DNA of 64,000 bases, taken from Fuerstiella sp. (lineage in GTDB: Bacteria > Planctomycetota > Planctomycetia > Planctomycetales > Planctomycetaceae). A program made the position numbers and the translations under genes. Shown here one piece after another: positions 1 through 9,840 of this stretch. The stretch spans positions 26,679 to 90,678 of the forward strand of contig JABABI010000022.1 of NCBI GenBank assembly GCA_014238335.1, written 5' to 3'. The notes below the pieces were generated by a model. The model was not told where the DNA came from. It worked only from the letters and a program-made list of their open reading frames with translations, and made no database searches. How positions within the stretch are numbered: the first letter of the stretch is position 1; every line of letters starts with the position of its first letter.

Positions 1-848
1 CCCGACTTGTCTTTTGCCGTTAACAGGCCTTCTGCAGAGTACTTCTTTTCCGGCGGACCTTCCTTCAGCTGTCGAGGTTCCTGATCAGGAGCCTTTTTCA
101 GTTCAAGAAATCGGAATACCGAATCGGCGGCTTTTTTTTCCGCACGGTCGGCCGGATTGTAGTAGATGTGAACGGCGATCTGTTTTGCCGGGTCTGCGAT
201 CGCCTTGATTGTGGCCGTGGTATTCAAACCTTTTACGGGTGACTTAGGACTGAGCATCATGATCGCGCGGACGTCCTGTCCCTTGGGAGTGCGTTGAGCG
301 AATGTCGGGGCGTCCGGCCACGGTTTCTTCAGCCAGTCGTTGGCGGCAAATGCGGCGGCGACCACGCAGCTGGACCCGGCCGCAGCAACGCCAAGTTTTC
401 GGATATTCAATTTCTGACTCTGATGTTCTTTGACCAGAAAGGCTTTAATTGCCTCCAGATCCTGAGTCGCCATCAGGCCGTAGTCACCCGGTCCCAGTCT
501 GGTCAGTCGAGGGTTGGCATCTTCTGAGTCCGGCGCGCTGTCGCCGTGTTTGCGGAGATCAGCCGTGACAACCGCTAAGCCCTCCCTCTGCAACGCCTTG
601 GCCGTCCCTTCCCAGACTTTGCGAGTCCTGCTACGTTCCAGGCCCTCGGCACCCGGCAACAGAATTACGACCGGCGACTCTTTGCCGGCGGGGGATTCGA
701 AGTAAGTTATCTTGATGTCCCAGCCATCCGCCGTTGTCACGGTACGATTTTCGCTCGGACTTGTGCCCTGACCGCAAACTGACGGAGTGATAGCCCAAGT
801 GGCGACAAGAAACGCCTGTCCGGCTACAATGAACCGCAGCAATTTCAT
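1..848 (-). CDS. Secreted alpha/beta-hydrolase-like protein, C-terminus cut by window edge
   Basis: The open frame starts at an ATG at 848 and runs off the window at position 1 after 282 codons without a stop. The N-terminus is a signal peptide (MKLLRFIVAGQAFLVATWAI, then a cleavage-like CGQ). The rest reads as an alpha/beta-hydrolase fold: a first strand with the oxyanion-type segment VVILLPGAEG, then VVTADLRKHGDS, and a nucleophile-elbow position. The elbow reads GVAAAGSSC rather than a clean G-x-S-x-G, so hydrolase activity is uncertain. Family knowledge suggests a dienelactone-hydrolase-like exported enzyme; substrate unknown. The visible C-terminal part becomes Lys/Glu/Pro rich. It is divergent from the NUDIX gene at 1215. 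Confidence 0.75.
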   Translation of the reverse strand, partial: MKLLRFIVAGQAFLVATWAITPSVCGQGTSPSENRTVTTADGWDIKITYFESPAGKESPVVILLPGAEGLERSRTRKVWEGTAKALQREGLAVVTADLRKHGDSAPDSEDANPRLTRLGPGDYGLMATQDLEAIKAFLVKEHQSQKLNIRKLGVAAAGSSCVVAAAFAANDWLKKPWPDAPTFAQRTPKGQDVRAIMMLSPKSPVKGLNTTATIKAIADPAKQIAVHIYYNPADRAEKKAADSVFRFLELKKAPDQEPRQLKEGPPEKKYSAEGLLTAKDKS

Positions 849-1214
849 ATCGTTATTCCCTTCGTTTGCATCATCCCCCGCTGTGGGGGGACATTTTCAC
901 TCGCGTGGCCGTCGGCAAGACGGGACGGCACGTATCCTCGTAAGCCTAGTCTACGGAGCAGAATATGTTCGGTCAAATCATTATCAAGTCATCCGGGCGT
1001 CCGTCTTCAGTGATTGTCTGACCACGACGGACGACCCGTTCAGTTACCGAATTCTGCACTGTCGGTATAAAAGCCGTTGATTTCCCGCGATGAACCACAC
1101 CGTCATCAGCCGTCAGCAAATTCGAACGTCCACGCCTGACTTTTTCCACCGTGTGATATCGTCTGTCGGAATTCACGCGGCCTCTCTGTCTTCAGGGTCA
1201 GACCTACAATCCCC
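849..1214. promoter_or_regulatory. Divergent intergenic region between 848(-) and 1215(+)
   Basis: This 366-base spacer should hold promoters for both flanking genes. It contains a small G/C hairpin (874-879 with 886-891) in the leader of the minus-strand gene. Short open frames occur, but none has a ribosome-binding site or recognisable protein. No promoter boxes could be assigned with confidence. Confidence 0.35.
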
Positions 1215-1766
1215 GTGAAGAACTCAGTCCCTATCACAGATGCATGGCTGCATTGCCCGCGTTGCGGCAAGCAGGCTGAAACTACGGGCCAACAGCCATT
1301 CGAGTGCGACGCATGCGGGTATTCTCACTACTTCAGCCCGTGTTCTGCCGTTGCTGCGCTGATCGTCGACGAGTGGGGAAAAATGCTGTTCATCGTCCGT
1401 GGCAGAGATCCAGGCAGAGGCAAACTGGGATTGCCGGGAGGATTTGTGGACGCTGATGAGAGTGCCGAACAGGCGCTGCGGCGTGAAGTGTTGGAAGAAC
1501 TGCAACTGTTGACGGGAACCGTTGAATATCTAGCGTCGTTCCCCAACCAGTACGCGTATTGCGGCGTGATCATTCCCGTGACAGATCTGTTCTTCATAGT
1601 GGAAGTGCACGATTTCGCTGCCATGGCTGCTCAGACGGGCGAGGTTGACGGATGGACGTTTCTGCCTTTCGAATCTGTTTCCGCAGAGTCACTGGCCTTT
1701 GATACTCATCAACAGGCACTGCAGGTATACCGTCAACGGCAAAACGACGTTGCGGGTGGTGAATAG
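1215..1766 (+). CDS. NUDIX hydrolase with N-terminal zinc ribbon
   Basis: This 183-residue protein starts at GTG. Residues about 14-35 form a zinc ribbon (CPRCGK ... CDACGY). A NUDIX fold follows, with the Nudix box readable as GGFVDADESAEQALRREVLE plus the following EL, matching G-x5-E-x7-R-E-U-x-E-E-x-G/L-U. NUDIX enzymes cleave nucleoside diphosphates linked to another group. The zinc-ribbon subgroup includes NudC-like NADH pyrophosphatases, but this protein is shorter and lacks a clear NudC signature, so the substrate is open. The start is the least certain point because the ribosome-binding site is weak. It is probably cytoplasmic and single. Confidence 0.85.
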   Translation: MKNSVPITDAWLHCPRCGKQAETTGQQPFECDACGYSHYFSPCSAVAALIVDEWGKMLFIVRGRDPGRGKLGLPGGFVDADESAEQALRREVLEELQLLTGTVEYLASFPNQYAYCGVIIPVTDLFFIVEVHDFAAMAAQTGEVDGWTFLPFESVSAESLAFDTHQQALQVYRQRQNDVAGGE

Positions 1767-2253
1767 CATCTGCGCAAAGCACGCATTTTCTGCGGCGGTC
1801 GGAATCCGGTGACATCTGCAGCACATTGTCGACGGGCACACACGGTCTTCAGCCTAAGATTCTGTTCCGTGGCCGATTCCCAATAGCCGCGCACGTCAGT
1901 CCTGATTGCACCGGTTCTGTCACGAACGTCGAGAAGTCCGTTCGTTCCGCGAGTGCCTCCATCGTTTCGGCAGGAATCGCCGAAACGATTCGGATTAGGG
2001 CAACTAAGTATTCTGCACATGGCGATACCCTTTGGTGAAGACAGATGCCTGACGGCGAGCGGGCAGACATTTACAAATCTAACGGGGCGTTGAGCCTCAC
2101 ACCAAAATTAGCTGTCATATCAGTCAGAGTACGCCGCTACTGCTGGCTCCCGAGTCCAGCCTGGCGGTCGCAACGACCGATACGCGACTTCACGTCACTG
2201 ACGGCAGCAATAGAGGTGATCCGTTAATTCAAACAGCACCGGGAGGAGATGGC
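1767..2253. other. Gene-free spacer with a perfect 11-bp palindrome
   Basis: No convincing gene is seen in these 487 bases. An inverted repeat at 1961-1971 and 1979-1989 (11-bp perfect arms, 7-nt loop) lies in the middle. It has no T-run, so it is not a classical terminator. The spacer ends with a strong Shine-Dalgarno sequence (GGGAGGAG, 2241-2248) for the next gene. Confidence 0.5.
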
Positions 2254-3534
2254 GTGACCACGACGACGACGACCATTCGACGCAGTCAGAATCAACAGAA
2301 CAAAAGCTTCCGCAATTTCATGTGGATTTCGATGCTCATGTCACTGGCCGTAGTGTTCTTCGGCATGCAGCTGATGATGGTCGGTCCTCTGAAAGGGCGT
2401 CTTGACAGTATTCAAACGCGTCTGGATCTTTCGGACGAACACCTGAACAAGATCGCCGGCACCCGTGGTCATGTCTGGGAAGCCAATGACCTGCTGAGCA
2501 GTCTGCAGGATCAGCACAGCAAGCTGGCGGACATGCGTGTTGCCATGACGCATATTGGAGATCTTCGAAGGTCGCTGGAAAAAGAATCCGAGTCGGCCAC
2601 CGCTGCCTTGACGTCTCTGGACCAGCTGTCGGCAGTTCAGAAACGCATTATTGCGTCGCGACAGCAGACAGAAGACGCGTTTGGCCAGGTCGCGGACCTG
2701 GAACGCCTTCGTGATGCCGTGCTGAGCGGCAGCGGTCAGACTGAAGTCGCAGACAACACCCTGAACGGGATGCTGGCTCTGCAGAAGCGAGTTATCGCAG
2801 CTTCGAACGGTTACGAAAAGGCGAGTACCAGTATCGCCAGTCTGGCAGAACTGACTCAGCAACTGGTTGACAGCGACGAAAAACTTCAACTGGCTTCAAA
2901 GAAGTTTGACGAGTTCGTCGGACTACAGAATCGCATGATCGCTGCTGCGGATGCTTTTGAAAAAGCCGATATGAGTTTTGCCAGTGCTCAGGAATCAGCG
3001 TCGAAACTGACCGCTCTGAAAGATCAGATCCTTTCCACTGCTGACGGTATCGATGTTGCTGAAGGCAATGCCCGCACGCTGGTGGCGATGAACGACGCTC
3101 TCAACGGTGGCTTGAATTTAAAAGTGGCAGCAGTAAATCTTGATGAGATGATTCGACTGCAGAATTCGCTGAGTGAGCAAACGGACCAGGTGGCGTCCGC
3201 AGTTCAGACTCTCGAAATCCTGGATGACTTCCAGGATGAAGTCTCAACACACGTCCGGGCACTCACAGGGCTTCGTCGCACACTGGTGGAGCTGGCGATG
3301 ATGGAATCGACTGTTGGGCGGGTTGCCCAGGTGATGGCCCCGTTGACAGAACTCAGCAGCCTGCGGCGAATGGGCGAGAGCGAAATTCGGGAAGCTGCCC
3401 GAGTGATCATCGATCGCCGGAACACTCGACTGACACAGACCGATGCGTCAGCTGATACGGACGAGCTGCAGGAATCCGTTCCCGTGGAAGGTGATCTGGT
3501 TCCGCTGCCGCTTGAGGCCCGTAAGCTTCAATAG
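2254..3534 (+). CDS. Membrane-anchored coiled-coil protein with 48-residue periodicity
   Basis: The 426-residue protein starts at GTG five bases after GGGAGGAG, which fixes the start. An N-terminal transmembrane helix (about residues 22-43) follows a short cytoplasmic tail. The rest is a long, soluble, heptad-rich helical domain without cysteines. A motif of the form [VL]Q-[KN]-R-[IVM]-I-A recurs at residues 128, 176 and 224, exactly 48 residues apart. The C-terminus is acidic. The layout suggests a rod-like protein projecting from a membrane, but no named family was recognised. A structural or tethering role is inference. It stands alone and is followed by a hairpin at 3573. Confidence 0.8.
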   Translation: MTTTTTTIRRSQNQQNKSFRNFMWISMLMSLAVVFFGMQLMMVGPLKGRLDSIQTRLDLSDEHLNKIAGTRGHVWEANDLLSSLQDQHSKLADMRVAMTHIGDLRRSLEKESESATAALTSLDQLSAVQKRIIASRQQTEDAFGQVADLERLRDAVLSGSGQTEVADNTLNGMLALQKRVIAASNGYEKASTSIASLAELTQQLVDSDEKLQLASKKFDEFVGLQNRMIAAADAFEKADMSFASAQESASKLTALKDQILSTADGIDVAEGNARTLVAMNDALNGGLNLKVAAVNLDEMIRLQNSLSEQTDQVASAVQTLEILDDFQDEVSTHVRALTGLRRTLVELAMMESTVGRVAQVMAPLTELSSLRRMGESEIREAARVIIDRRNTRLTQTDASADTDELQESVPVEGDLVPLPLEARKLQ

Positions 3535-3572
3535 AAGCTTGCGGAACGAGCCACAACGGTCATTGCGAAATT

Positions 3573-3607
3573 CACCTGTTCACGTTTCCCTCCAGCGTGA
3601 ACAGGTG
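3573..3607 (+). terminator. Hairpin after the coiled-coil gene
   Basis: Twelve-bp perfect arms (3573-3584 and 3596-3607) with an 11-nt loop lie 39 bases after the stop codon at 3534. There is no following T-run, so it could be a Rho-independent-like stop, an mRNA 3' stabiliser, or an extragenic palindrome. Confidence 0.45.
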
Positions 3608-3817
3608 GAGTCTGCTGTCATCAAACATAAATTGCATCCCAAATTTCATCTCGGTTCTCAGTGTCTGTAGCAGCCGCCATCTCGAAATGTTCCTCGGTAA
3701 CCGTGAGGTAATGTTTGTTGGCAATTTCAGTTGTGTTTCCGATCCACTTGCAGACTACGTAAGTGGGCCACTGTTGCTCTAGCTCAGTCTGTACTGACGA
3801 CTGGGGGCTCTGCCTGA

Positions 3818-4459
3818 TCACTTCTTTTCCGCCCCAGAGCTGAGCCACTTGACACCACCGACAACCCCAGCAATCATCGTAACCACGGCGAGGCCTATTA
3901 GGCTTCCAGGTTCTTCTGCCGCGCCGTACTCACGTAGAATCTCCGCGGAGTCCTTCCGCCCTTGCCGAACCTGATATCGCACGAGATCAATGACAAATTT
4001 TTTTGCTTTGGCATGCGTGGTCTCCCAATGTATTTCCGTTACGGCTAGTGGGCCTTTCCCTTCGTTGTTGACCACGTCAATTCTTGCCCCATGTTCCAGC
4101 AACGTTTTGACGACTTCGCTCCGACCAAAAAACGCGGCGGCAATTAGGGGTGTCGCACCATCACCATTACGTCCATTGACGTCCGCTCCTGCTTTTACGA
4201 GGGCTGCAACACAGTCCGCGTGCCCAGACATCGCAGCCCAACACAGTGGAGTAACTCCGTTTGCGTCCTGAGCGTCAAGCTTCTCGCCCTGTCCCAATGC
4301 TTCGTGAATTTTCTCCAGCGACCCACGCTTGGCTGCTAGTGAGAGATCAGATAGTCGATTTGAAGTTGGGTCGCCTTCTTGGGCGCGTGCCTCATGAAAT
4401 GCTAACTGAATAATTGCGAGAGCCGCCACGGTGATTAACAACAGACTATTTTGCGACAT
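3818..4459 (-). CDS. Exported ankyrin-repeat protein with C-terminal membrane helix
   Basis: The 213-residue protein begins with a signal peptide (about residues 1-27, ending ARAQE). Residues about 45-135 contain at least two full ankyrin repeats (NGVTPLCWAAMSGHADCVAA; DGATPLIAAAFFGRSEVVKT) with degenerate flanks. A hydrophobic helix near the C-terminus (SLIGLAVVTMIAGVVGGV) suggests a tail anchor. Ankyrin repeats bind protein partners; the partner is unknown. No strong ribosome-binding site is visible, but the signal peptide supports this start. The 300 bases upstream (4460-4759) hold no recognisable gene. Confidence 0.8.
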   Translation of the reverse strand: MSQNSLLLITVAALAIIQLAFHEARAQEGDPTSNRLSDLSLAAKRGSLEKIHEALGQGEKLDAQDANGVTPLCWAAMSGHADCVAALVKAGADVNGRNGDGATPLIAAAFFGRSEVVKTLLEHGARIDVVNNEGKGPLAVTEIHWETTHAKAKKFVIDLVRYQVRQGRKDSAEILREYGAAEEPGSLIGLAVVTMIAGVVGGVKWLSSGAEKK

Positions 4460-4759
4460 AGAATTGACTACTTTGAACTAATTAGAAGAATCTCTCTCCA
4501 CACTATTACACACGAGACAACGCCTTAACCCGACGATGATTCGGAATTATTTTTGGCTTTTGGAGCGCTCACGGATCGATCGCTGATTCATCGCCGCGAA
4601 AACGTTTTCTGGCCTACGACCGTTGTTTCCCGCGAGCCCGAACGAGCCACGTGGGTTCGTAAACTGCGATTACGAAAGACCCGGCTGCTGCGCAGCTAAC
4701 CACACTCAAATCAACGGCTGCTTACCTGGTTCGTGGATCAACCTGCCGAGGATCTTCAG

Positions 4760-6217
4760 TCAGATCTCAATCTTCCAGCCGTCACGGTACTCGCGTCGAA
4801 TCAATGGCTGCAAATCGGCACGACCTCTGATCTGCATTTTTCCCGCGTCCCATTCCAGACGCGTGTCGGGAACTCGCTGAGCAATAACGCCCAGCAGAAC
4901 GGTTTCGGTCAATGGTCCGGATTGGCCGAACCATGACTGCCCCTGTTCGACTTTTCCGGTGATGGCGTCCATCCATTCACCGTAGTTGTCACCACCTGCT
5001 CGGTGAATGGTCTGATCCGGCTCATCAAAACCGTCCAGAATGCCGGACGGTTTGACCAACCACTTGTTGCGACTGCGATGGAAGAACAGTTTTCCCTTTT
5101 CGCCGATCACGACGCTGCCGTAATCCTTGAAGCTTTCTCCGTCCAGCACGTCTTCTGACGGGTGGTTGTAGTCGTTGCCATCTTTGACCAGCTTCCAGCT
5201 GTCACGATCAAAACCCGCATTGACATAACCGTCGTACCAGTTGAATTTGAAACCGTCTTTCGCCGAATACTGATTGGCCCCGAACTCCCACGTGATCTTT
5301 GAATTGATCGGCGGCGAAAACTCTGTGGCGCCGTTCTGTTCTGCCTGAACACTTTTGGGAGTGGCCGGCATCATCGCCCAGTGCCCCATGTCCATGATGT
5401 GGCAGGCCATGTCGCCGAGGGCACCGGTTCCATAATTCCACCAGCCGCGCCATGCGAACGGCGCTATCTTTGAACTGTAATCGACCCATGGCGCTGGCCC
5501 GACCCACTGTTCCCAGTTGATACCGGCAGGAATATTTTCCTTTGGTGGTGGCGCGGAGAAACCCTGGGGCCAGATGGGGCGGTTGGTCCATGCATGTATT
5601 TCCTTCACCTTGCCGACAATTCCGGCACGAATCAGTTCCACACAACGACGCATGTGATCGTTTGCATGGGCCTGGTTCCCCATCTGTGTTTTGACACCGG
5701 TTTCCCGCGCGACGCTGGCCAGCATGCGAGCTTCCCAGATGCTGTGTGTCAGCGGCTTCTGACAGTAAACATGTTTGCCACTCTGCATGGCCATCATGGA
5801 TGCATGAAAATGATGATGATCGGGAGTCGACACCGTCACGGCATCGATTTTATCGCCGAGCTCGGAGAACATTTCGCGGTAGTCCGCAAAGTACCGGACC
5901 TTCGGGAAGGTACTGCGAACTTCAGCCATCGACTTCAGACGTTTGTCGCCGACGGATTTCAGTTTTGTCGCGTCGACAATGTCCACCAGTGCCGCCACGT
6001 GAAACCCTGCGTCACGCGACTGAACGATATCGGTGCGACCTTTGCCGCCGGCTCCAATGCCCGCCAGCGCTGGCTTCTCCATCTTTCCGAATGCATGAGC
6101 CGGAATATAAGTGGCCCCGAACTGCGTGGCGATTGCTGCGGCACTCGCGGTCTTGATAAATTTACGGCGAGAACTCTGCTGTGCTGACTGGGGCTGGATG
6201 TTTTCGTTGTGCGACAT
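4760..6217 (-). CDS. Tat-exported Gfo/Idh/MocA family oxidoreductase
   Basis: An NAD(P)-dependent oxidoreductase of 485 residues. The ATG at 6217 is chosen because GGGAGA lies upstream and because it gives a compact Tat signal (SSRRKFIKTASAAAIATQFG). A Rossmann nucleotide-binding domain follows (GIGAGGKGRTDI; VDIVDA), then DAVTVSTPDHHHF and the CQKPLTHSIWEA segment that carries the typical Lys-Pro pair. The C-terminal half is the substrate-binding alpha/beta domain. Planctomycetes carry many such paralogues, generally linked to sugar or cyclitol oxidation. The substrate cannot be read here. It is divergent from the PVC cytochrome gene at 6536. Confidence 0.92.
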   Translation of the reverse strand: MSHNENIQPQSAQQSSRRKFIKTASAAAIATQFGATYIPAHAFGKMEKPALAGIGAGGKGRTDIVQSRDAGFHVAALVDIVDATKLKSVGDKRLKSMAEVRSTFPKVRYFADYREMFSELGDKIDAVTVSTPDHHHFHASMMAMQSGKHVYCQKPLTHSIWEARMLASVARETGVKTQMGNQAHANDHMRRCVELIRAGIVGKVKEIHAWTNRPIWPQGFSAPPPKENIPAGINWEQWVGPAPWVDYSSKIAPFAWRGWWNYGTGALGDMACHIMDMGHWAMMPATPKSVQAEQNGATEFSPPINSKITWEFGANQYSAKDGFKFNWYDGYVNAGFDRDSWKLVKDGNDYNHPSEDVLDGESFKDYGSVVIGEKGKLFFHRSRNKWLVKPSGILDGFDEPDQTIHRAGGDNYGEWMDAITGKVEQGQSWFGQSGPLTETVLLGVIAQRVPDTRLEWDAGKMQIRGRADLQPLIRREYRDGWKIEI

Positions 6218-6432
6218 ATTGACCGTTCTCCCGCGATGCGTCTGGTGGCAATCCTTGATCTTCCTCATTATGGCGTACCCATCACAGAAATCCATCGAGT
6301 CGCAGGCCGGAGGCTGGACTGAGCATGCGAAGGAGAATGAAACCGGCGCTGCCGGCCCCGGGGTTTCGCTCGTTCCTCAATTCCACCAGCGGCCACCCTC
6401 GCAGATTCCAAAATGTTCCGTAACTGTAACTG

Positions 6433-6448
6433 TTTCCGTACACGGAAA
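6433..6448. promoter_or_regulatory. Operator-like palindrome in a divergent spacer (6218-6535)
   Basis: The 318-base spacer between the oxidoreductase (minus) and the PVC cytochrome (plus) contains TTTCCGT-AC-ACGGAAA, with 7-bp perfect arms. A shared operator for both genes is possible. No promoter boxes were assigned. Confidence 0.3.
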
Positions 6449-6535
6449 AACAGCTGCACGCTCGCACGAGGTCGCGTCTGCATGGTAACCTGCCGTCGCT
6501 GATGTCTGCCTGTGTTCCCGCCCAAAGGTCGCTCC

Positions 6536-9500
6536 ATGCTCCGTTGTTTCGTTGTTCCCGCCATTCTTCTTGTTACGTCGTCCGCCGCCTCGGCCCAGCG
6601 TGTTTATCAACAGGCGCCGGAGATACAGGCATCCGTCGAACAGGGGGGCGAGCCGCAGCTGGCAGCTAAAACGAAGCCTCAGATTTCAGATCGCCAGTTT
6701 CAGGGCGGCTCCGTTGCCAAATGGATCTGGGGTGAGGACAACAACAAAGATTACGTTCTGCAGACGACCTTTGATGCATCCGGCATCAAAGCGGCATTCC
6801 TGAAGGCGTCCAGCGACAACGTAGGCACGGTCTTTGTAAACGGCAGGCAGGTTGCGACCAGCGCCGCGTGGGAAGAAGCGATGTCGGCAGATGTGACGAA
6901 GTACATCGTCGAAGGGAAAAACACGATCAGCGCCAAAGTAGCCAATCGAGGTGGCATTGCGGCCTTCGTGTTGAAGCTGGCCCTGCAGGACGTGGACGGA
7001 AAGGTGACTCATGTCGTAACCAACGAGAACTGGACGGTGGCGAAGAATCCTGACGACAGTCGCAGGGTGTCGTTGCGGGGAACGTACGGCGACAATCCCT
7101 GGGGCAGCGTGTTCTCTGCGTCGGCCGGCTACGCCGGTCGCGTTCCGCGTGGCGTGTTTGAAGTTCAGCCGGGGTTTCAGGTGGAAAAACTTTTCACCGT
7201 GCCCAAGGACGAACTCGGATCGTGGGTCTGCATCGCGTTTGACAACAAGGGCCGTCTGCTGGCGAGCGATCAGGGCGACAAGGGCATTTGCCGCATCACT
7301 CTTCCGGATGTTGGCAAGACTTCCGGCACTGGCAGCGAAACCATCGTTGAGCCAATCGACTTTTCAAAGTGCGAATACCGGCCCACCGGCGCTCATGGAA
7401 TGCTGTACGCCTTTGACAGCATGTACTTTTCCGTCAACGGAGGTCCCGGCAGCGGGTTGTACCGAGCTCGCGATACGGACGGGGACGATCAGTTTGATGA
7501 ATGCGTCAAACTGAAAGACTTCCGCGGCGGAGGAGAGCACGGCCCGCATTCGCTGCGTCTTTCGCCGGACGGGAAACGCATCTTCGTGATCGCCGGCAAT
7601 CATACCGATCCACCGTTCAAGGCCGGCGCAGAGCTGACAAACGAAGATTACAGCAGTCGCATTCCCACGAACTGGGAAGAAGACCTGCTGCTGCCTCGCA
7701 TGTGGGACGCCAACGGGCATGCTCGCGGGAAACTGGCTCCCGGCGGTTGGATCGCCAGTACCGATCCCGACGGTAAGACCTGGGAAATGTGGAGCGTGGG
7801 TTATCGCAATCCCTACGATATGGCGTTCAATGCGGACGGTGAACTGTTCGCCTATGACGCGGACATGGAATGGGACTATGGCGCTCCGTGGTATCGACCG
7901 ACTCGAGTTGTGCATGCGACCAGCGGCAGCGAGTTTGGTTGGCGCAGCGGAACCGGCAAGTGGCCGTCGCACTATCCGGACAGTCTGCCGCCGCTGGTCA
8001 ACATTGGCCCCGGTTCACCCGTGGGCGTTGATTTCGGTTATGGGTTGAAGTTTCCGGCGAAGTATCAGAAAGCGTTATTCATCTGTGACTGGACCTTCGG
8101 CACGATGTACGCCGTCCACATGGAACCGGATATGAGTACATACAAAGCGACGAAAGAAGAATTCGTTTCCCGAAGCCCTTTACCACTGACTGATGTTGCG
8201 GCAGGCCCGGATGGTGCGTTGTATTTTTCCGTTGGAGGACGAGGAACACAGTCAGAGTTGTATCGAGTAACGTATGTAGGAAACGAACGCACACAGCCAG
8301 CCGTTCTGAAGAACGACTCCTTCGCTGGTGAGCGAAAGGTCAGGCACTCTGCTGAGCAGTATCACAGGCCTGATGTCACGATCAACGAAGTTGATGCCGG
8401 TTTCCGCCAGGCGATAGAGCAGGGAATGCGGTCGGAACACCCAAATCTCCGCTCGGACCGCGCTCTGGCGTCCGCGATTCGTCGAGTGGTTCAGGCCAGG
8501 TCAATTGCGCCTCTGGTCATTCCATTTCTGGAGCAGCCACAACAGGATGTTGACGTCGTGCTGGAAGTCGTGACAGCGCTGGCACGCGGCGCGGAACGGA
8601 CCGGCCTGGAACGAGCGACGTCAAAAGCAACGTGTGTAAAGGTGTTGCATGACATTGATTTTGCAGGTCTTTCAACAGCACAGCAACTCCATTTTCTGCG
8701 GTCTCTGTCGCTGGTCTTTCTCCGACTGGGCGAAGCATCGGATGAAGATCGGGAAGTGTTTCTACCAGGATTGGACGGCCACTTCCCGTCAACTGATGGC
8801 GACCTGAATCGCGAACTCTGCCAAATGCTGGTCTACCTGAATTCTCCCTCGGTCGTCACAAAGACGGTCGAGCTGATGAATCAGGAACCACAGCGCCAGA
8901 ATATCGATATGACGGATCTGCTGGCTCGCAATGCTGGTTACGGCAAAGCCATTCATGCGATGATCGCCAATCAGCCGGACAAGGATCAGGTCTGGTACGC
9001 GTTCTGTCTGCGAGTTGCCAAGGTCGGCTGGGCCTCGGAATCGCGAGCCGACTACTTCCGCTGGTTCGCCAGGGCTCAGAAATGGTCCGGCGGCAACAGC
9101 TTTGTGAAATTTCTGCAGAACATCAGCGATGAGGCATATGCCACGACGACGGAAAATGAACGCGTCATGCTGGAAGCCATGGGTGCCCGCACACCGTTCA
9201 CGGTACCGGAACTGCCAAAACCTGCCGGTCCGGGAAAGGACTGGGCGCTGAATCAAGTGCGAGCTCTGGCACAGGCGGGTCTGAAGGATCGCAGCTTCGC
9301 CAATGGCCAGAAGATGTACGCGGCCACTCGCTGCATTCTGTGCCATCGGTTCGCAGGAGACGGCGGGGCCACTGGTCCGGATCTGACTCAACTGGCCGGT
9401 CGTTTCAACATTGATGCGCTGACCGAAGCGATTCTGGATCCGAGCAAAGTCATCAGCGATCAGTACAAAGCCAGCACAGTCGTCACGTCGGCAGGGAAAT

Positions 9501-9736
9501 CCATCAGCGGTCGCATCGTCTCTGAGAACGACCAGCAGATCAGTGTGCTGACGGATCCTGAAGACAGCACCAAAATCGTGGATGTCCGGAAAGCTGACAT
9601 CGACGAAATCCTGGCGTCAAAAACATCGATCATGCCCGGTAACCTGTTGCAGCCGCTGAACCAGGACGAGGTTCTGGACCTGCTGGCGTACCTGCTGTCG
9701 CGCGGTGACGAAAAGAACGAGATGTTTCGGAAATAG
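6536..9736 (+). CDS. Large exported PVC-type protein with sugar-dehydrogenase-like propeller and cytochrome c domain
   Basis: ATG 6536 gives a signal peptide (MLRCFVVPAILLVTSSAASA) and a mature protein of about 1045 residues; an upstream GTG at 6512 is less likely. An N-terminal jelly-roll-like domain (about 55-190) precedes a propeller region beginning PRGVFEVQPGFQVEKLF, which matches the planctomycete membrane-bound dehydrogenase domain. A helical HEAT-like stretch follows, then a C-terminal haem domain with one CxxCH (CILCH, Cys 933) and a LAGRFN/ILDPSKVIS signature typical of the PVC haem-binding domain. It likely oxidises a periplasmic sugar or alcohol and passes electrons to the haem. 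Substrate unknown. The oxidoreductase at 4760 may be functionally linked. Confidence 0.9.
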   Translation: MLRCFVVPAILLVTSSAASAQRVYQQAPEIQASVEQGGEPQLAAKTKPQISDRQFQGGSVAKWIWGEDNNKDYVLQTTFDASGIKAAFLKASSDNVGTVFVNGRQVATSAAWEEAMSADVTKYIVEGKNTISAKVANRGGIAAFVLKLALQDVDGKVTHVVTNENWTVAKNPDDSRRVSLRGTYGDNPWGSVFSASAGYAGRVPRGVFEVQPGFQVEKLFTVPKDELGSWVCIAFDNKGRLLASDQGDKGICRITLPDVGKTSGTGSETIVEPIDFSKCEYRPTGAHGMLYAFDSMYFSVNGGPGSGLYRARDTDGDDQFDECVKLKDFRGGGEHGPHSLRLSPDGKRIFVIAGNHTDPPFKAGAELTNEDYSSRIPTNWEEDLLLPRMWDANGHARGKLAPGGWIASTDPDGKTWEMWSVGYRNPYDMAFNADGELFAYDADMEWDYGAPWYRPTRVVHATSGSEFGWRSGTGKWPSHYPDSLPPLVNIGPGSPVGVDFGYGLKFPAKYQKALFICDWTFGTMYAVHMEPDMSTYKATKEEFVSRSPLPLTDVAAGPDGALYFSVGGRGTQSELYRVTYVGNERTQPAVLKNDSFAGERKVRHSAEQYHRPDVTINEVDAGFRQAIEQGMRSEHPNLRSDRALASAIRRVVQARSIAPLVIPFLEQPQQDVDVVLEVVTALARGAERTGLERATSKATCVKVLHDIDFAGLSTAQQLHFLRSLSLVFLRLGEASDEDREVFLPGLDGHFPSTDGDLNRELCQMLVYLNSPSVVTKTVELMNQEPQRQNIDMTDLLARNAGYGKAIHAMIANQPDKDQVWYAFCLRVAKVGWASESRADYFRWFARAQKWSGGNSFVKFLQNISDEAYATTTENERVMLEAMGARTPFTVPELPKPAGPGKDWALNQVRALAQAGLKDRSFANGQKMYAATRCILCHRFAGDGGATGPDLTQLAGRFNIDALTEAILDPSKVISDQYKASTVVTSAGKSISGRIVSENDQQISVLTDPEDSTKIVDVRKADIDEILASKTSIMPGNLLQPLNQDEVLDLLAYLLSRGDEKNEMFRK

Positions 9737-9840
9737 GAACCGATGAAACGTCGCGACAAAGGTGAGGATCAGATTTCATCAGAAGCAGTTTCAAGACTGA
9801 ATTTTGAACCGGGTGGCCAGGGTTGGAGTGAAACCGAACT

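Noticed and set aside
973..1176. 67-codon minus-strand frame in the first divergent spacer
   Set aside because: No ribosome site or family; probably spacer with chance frame.
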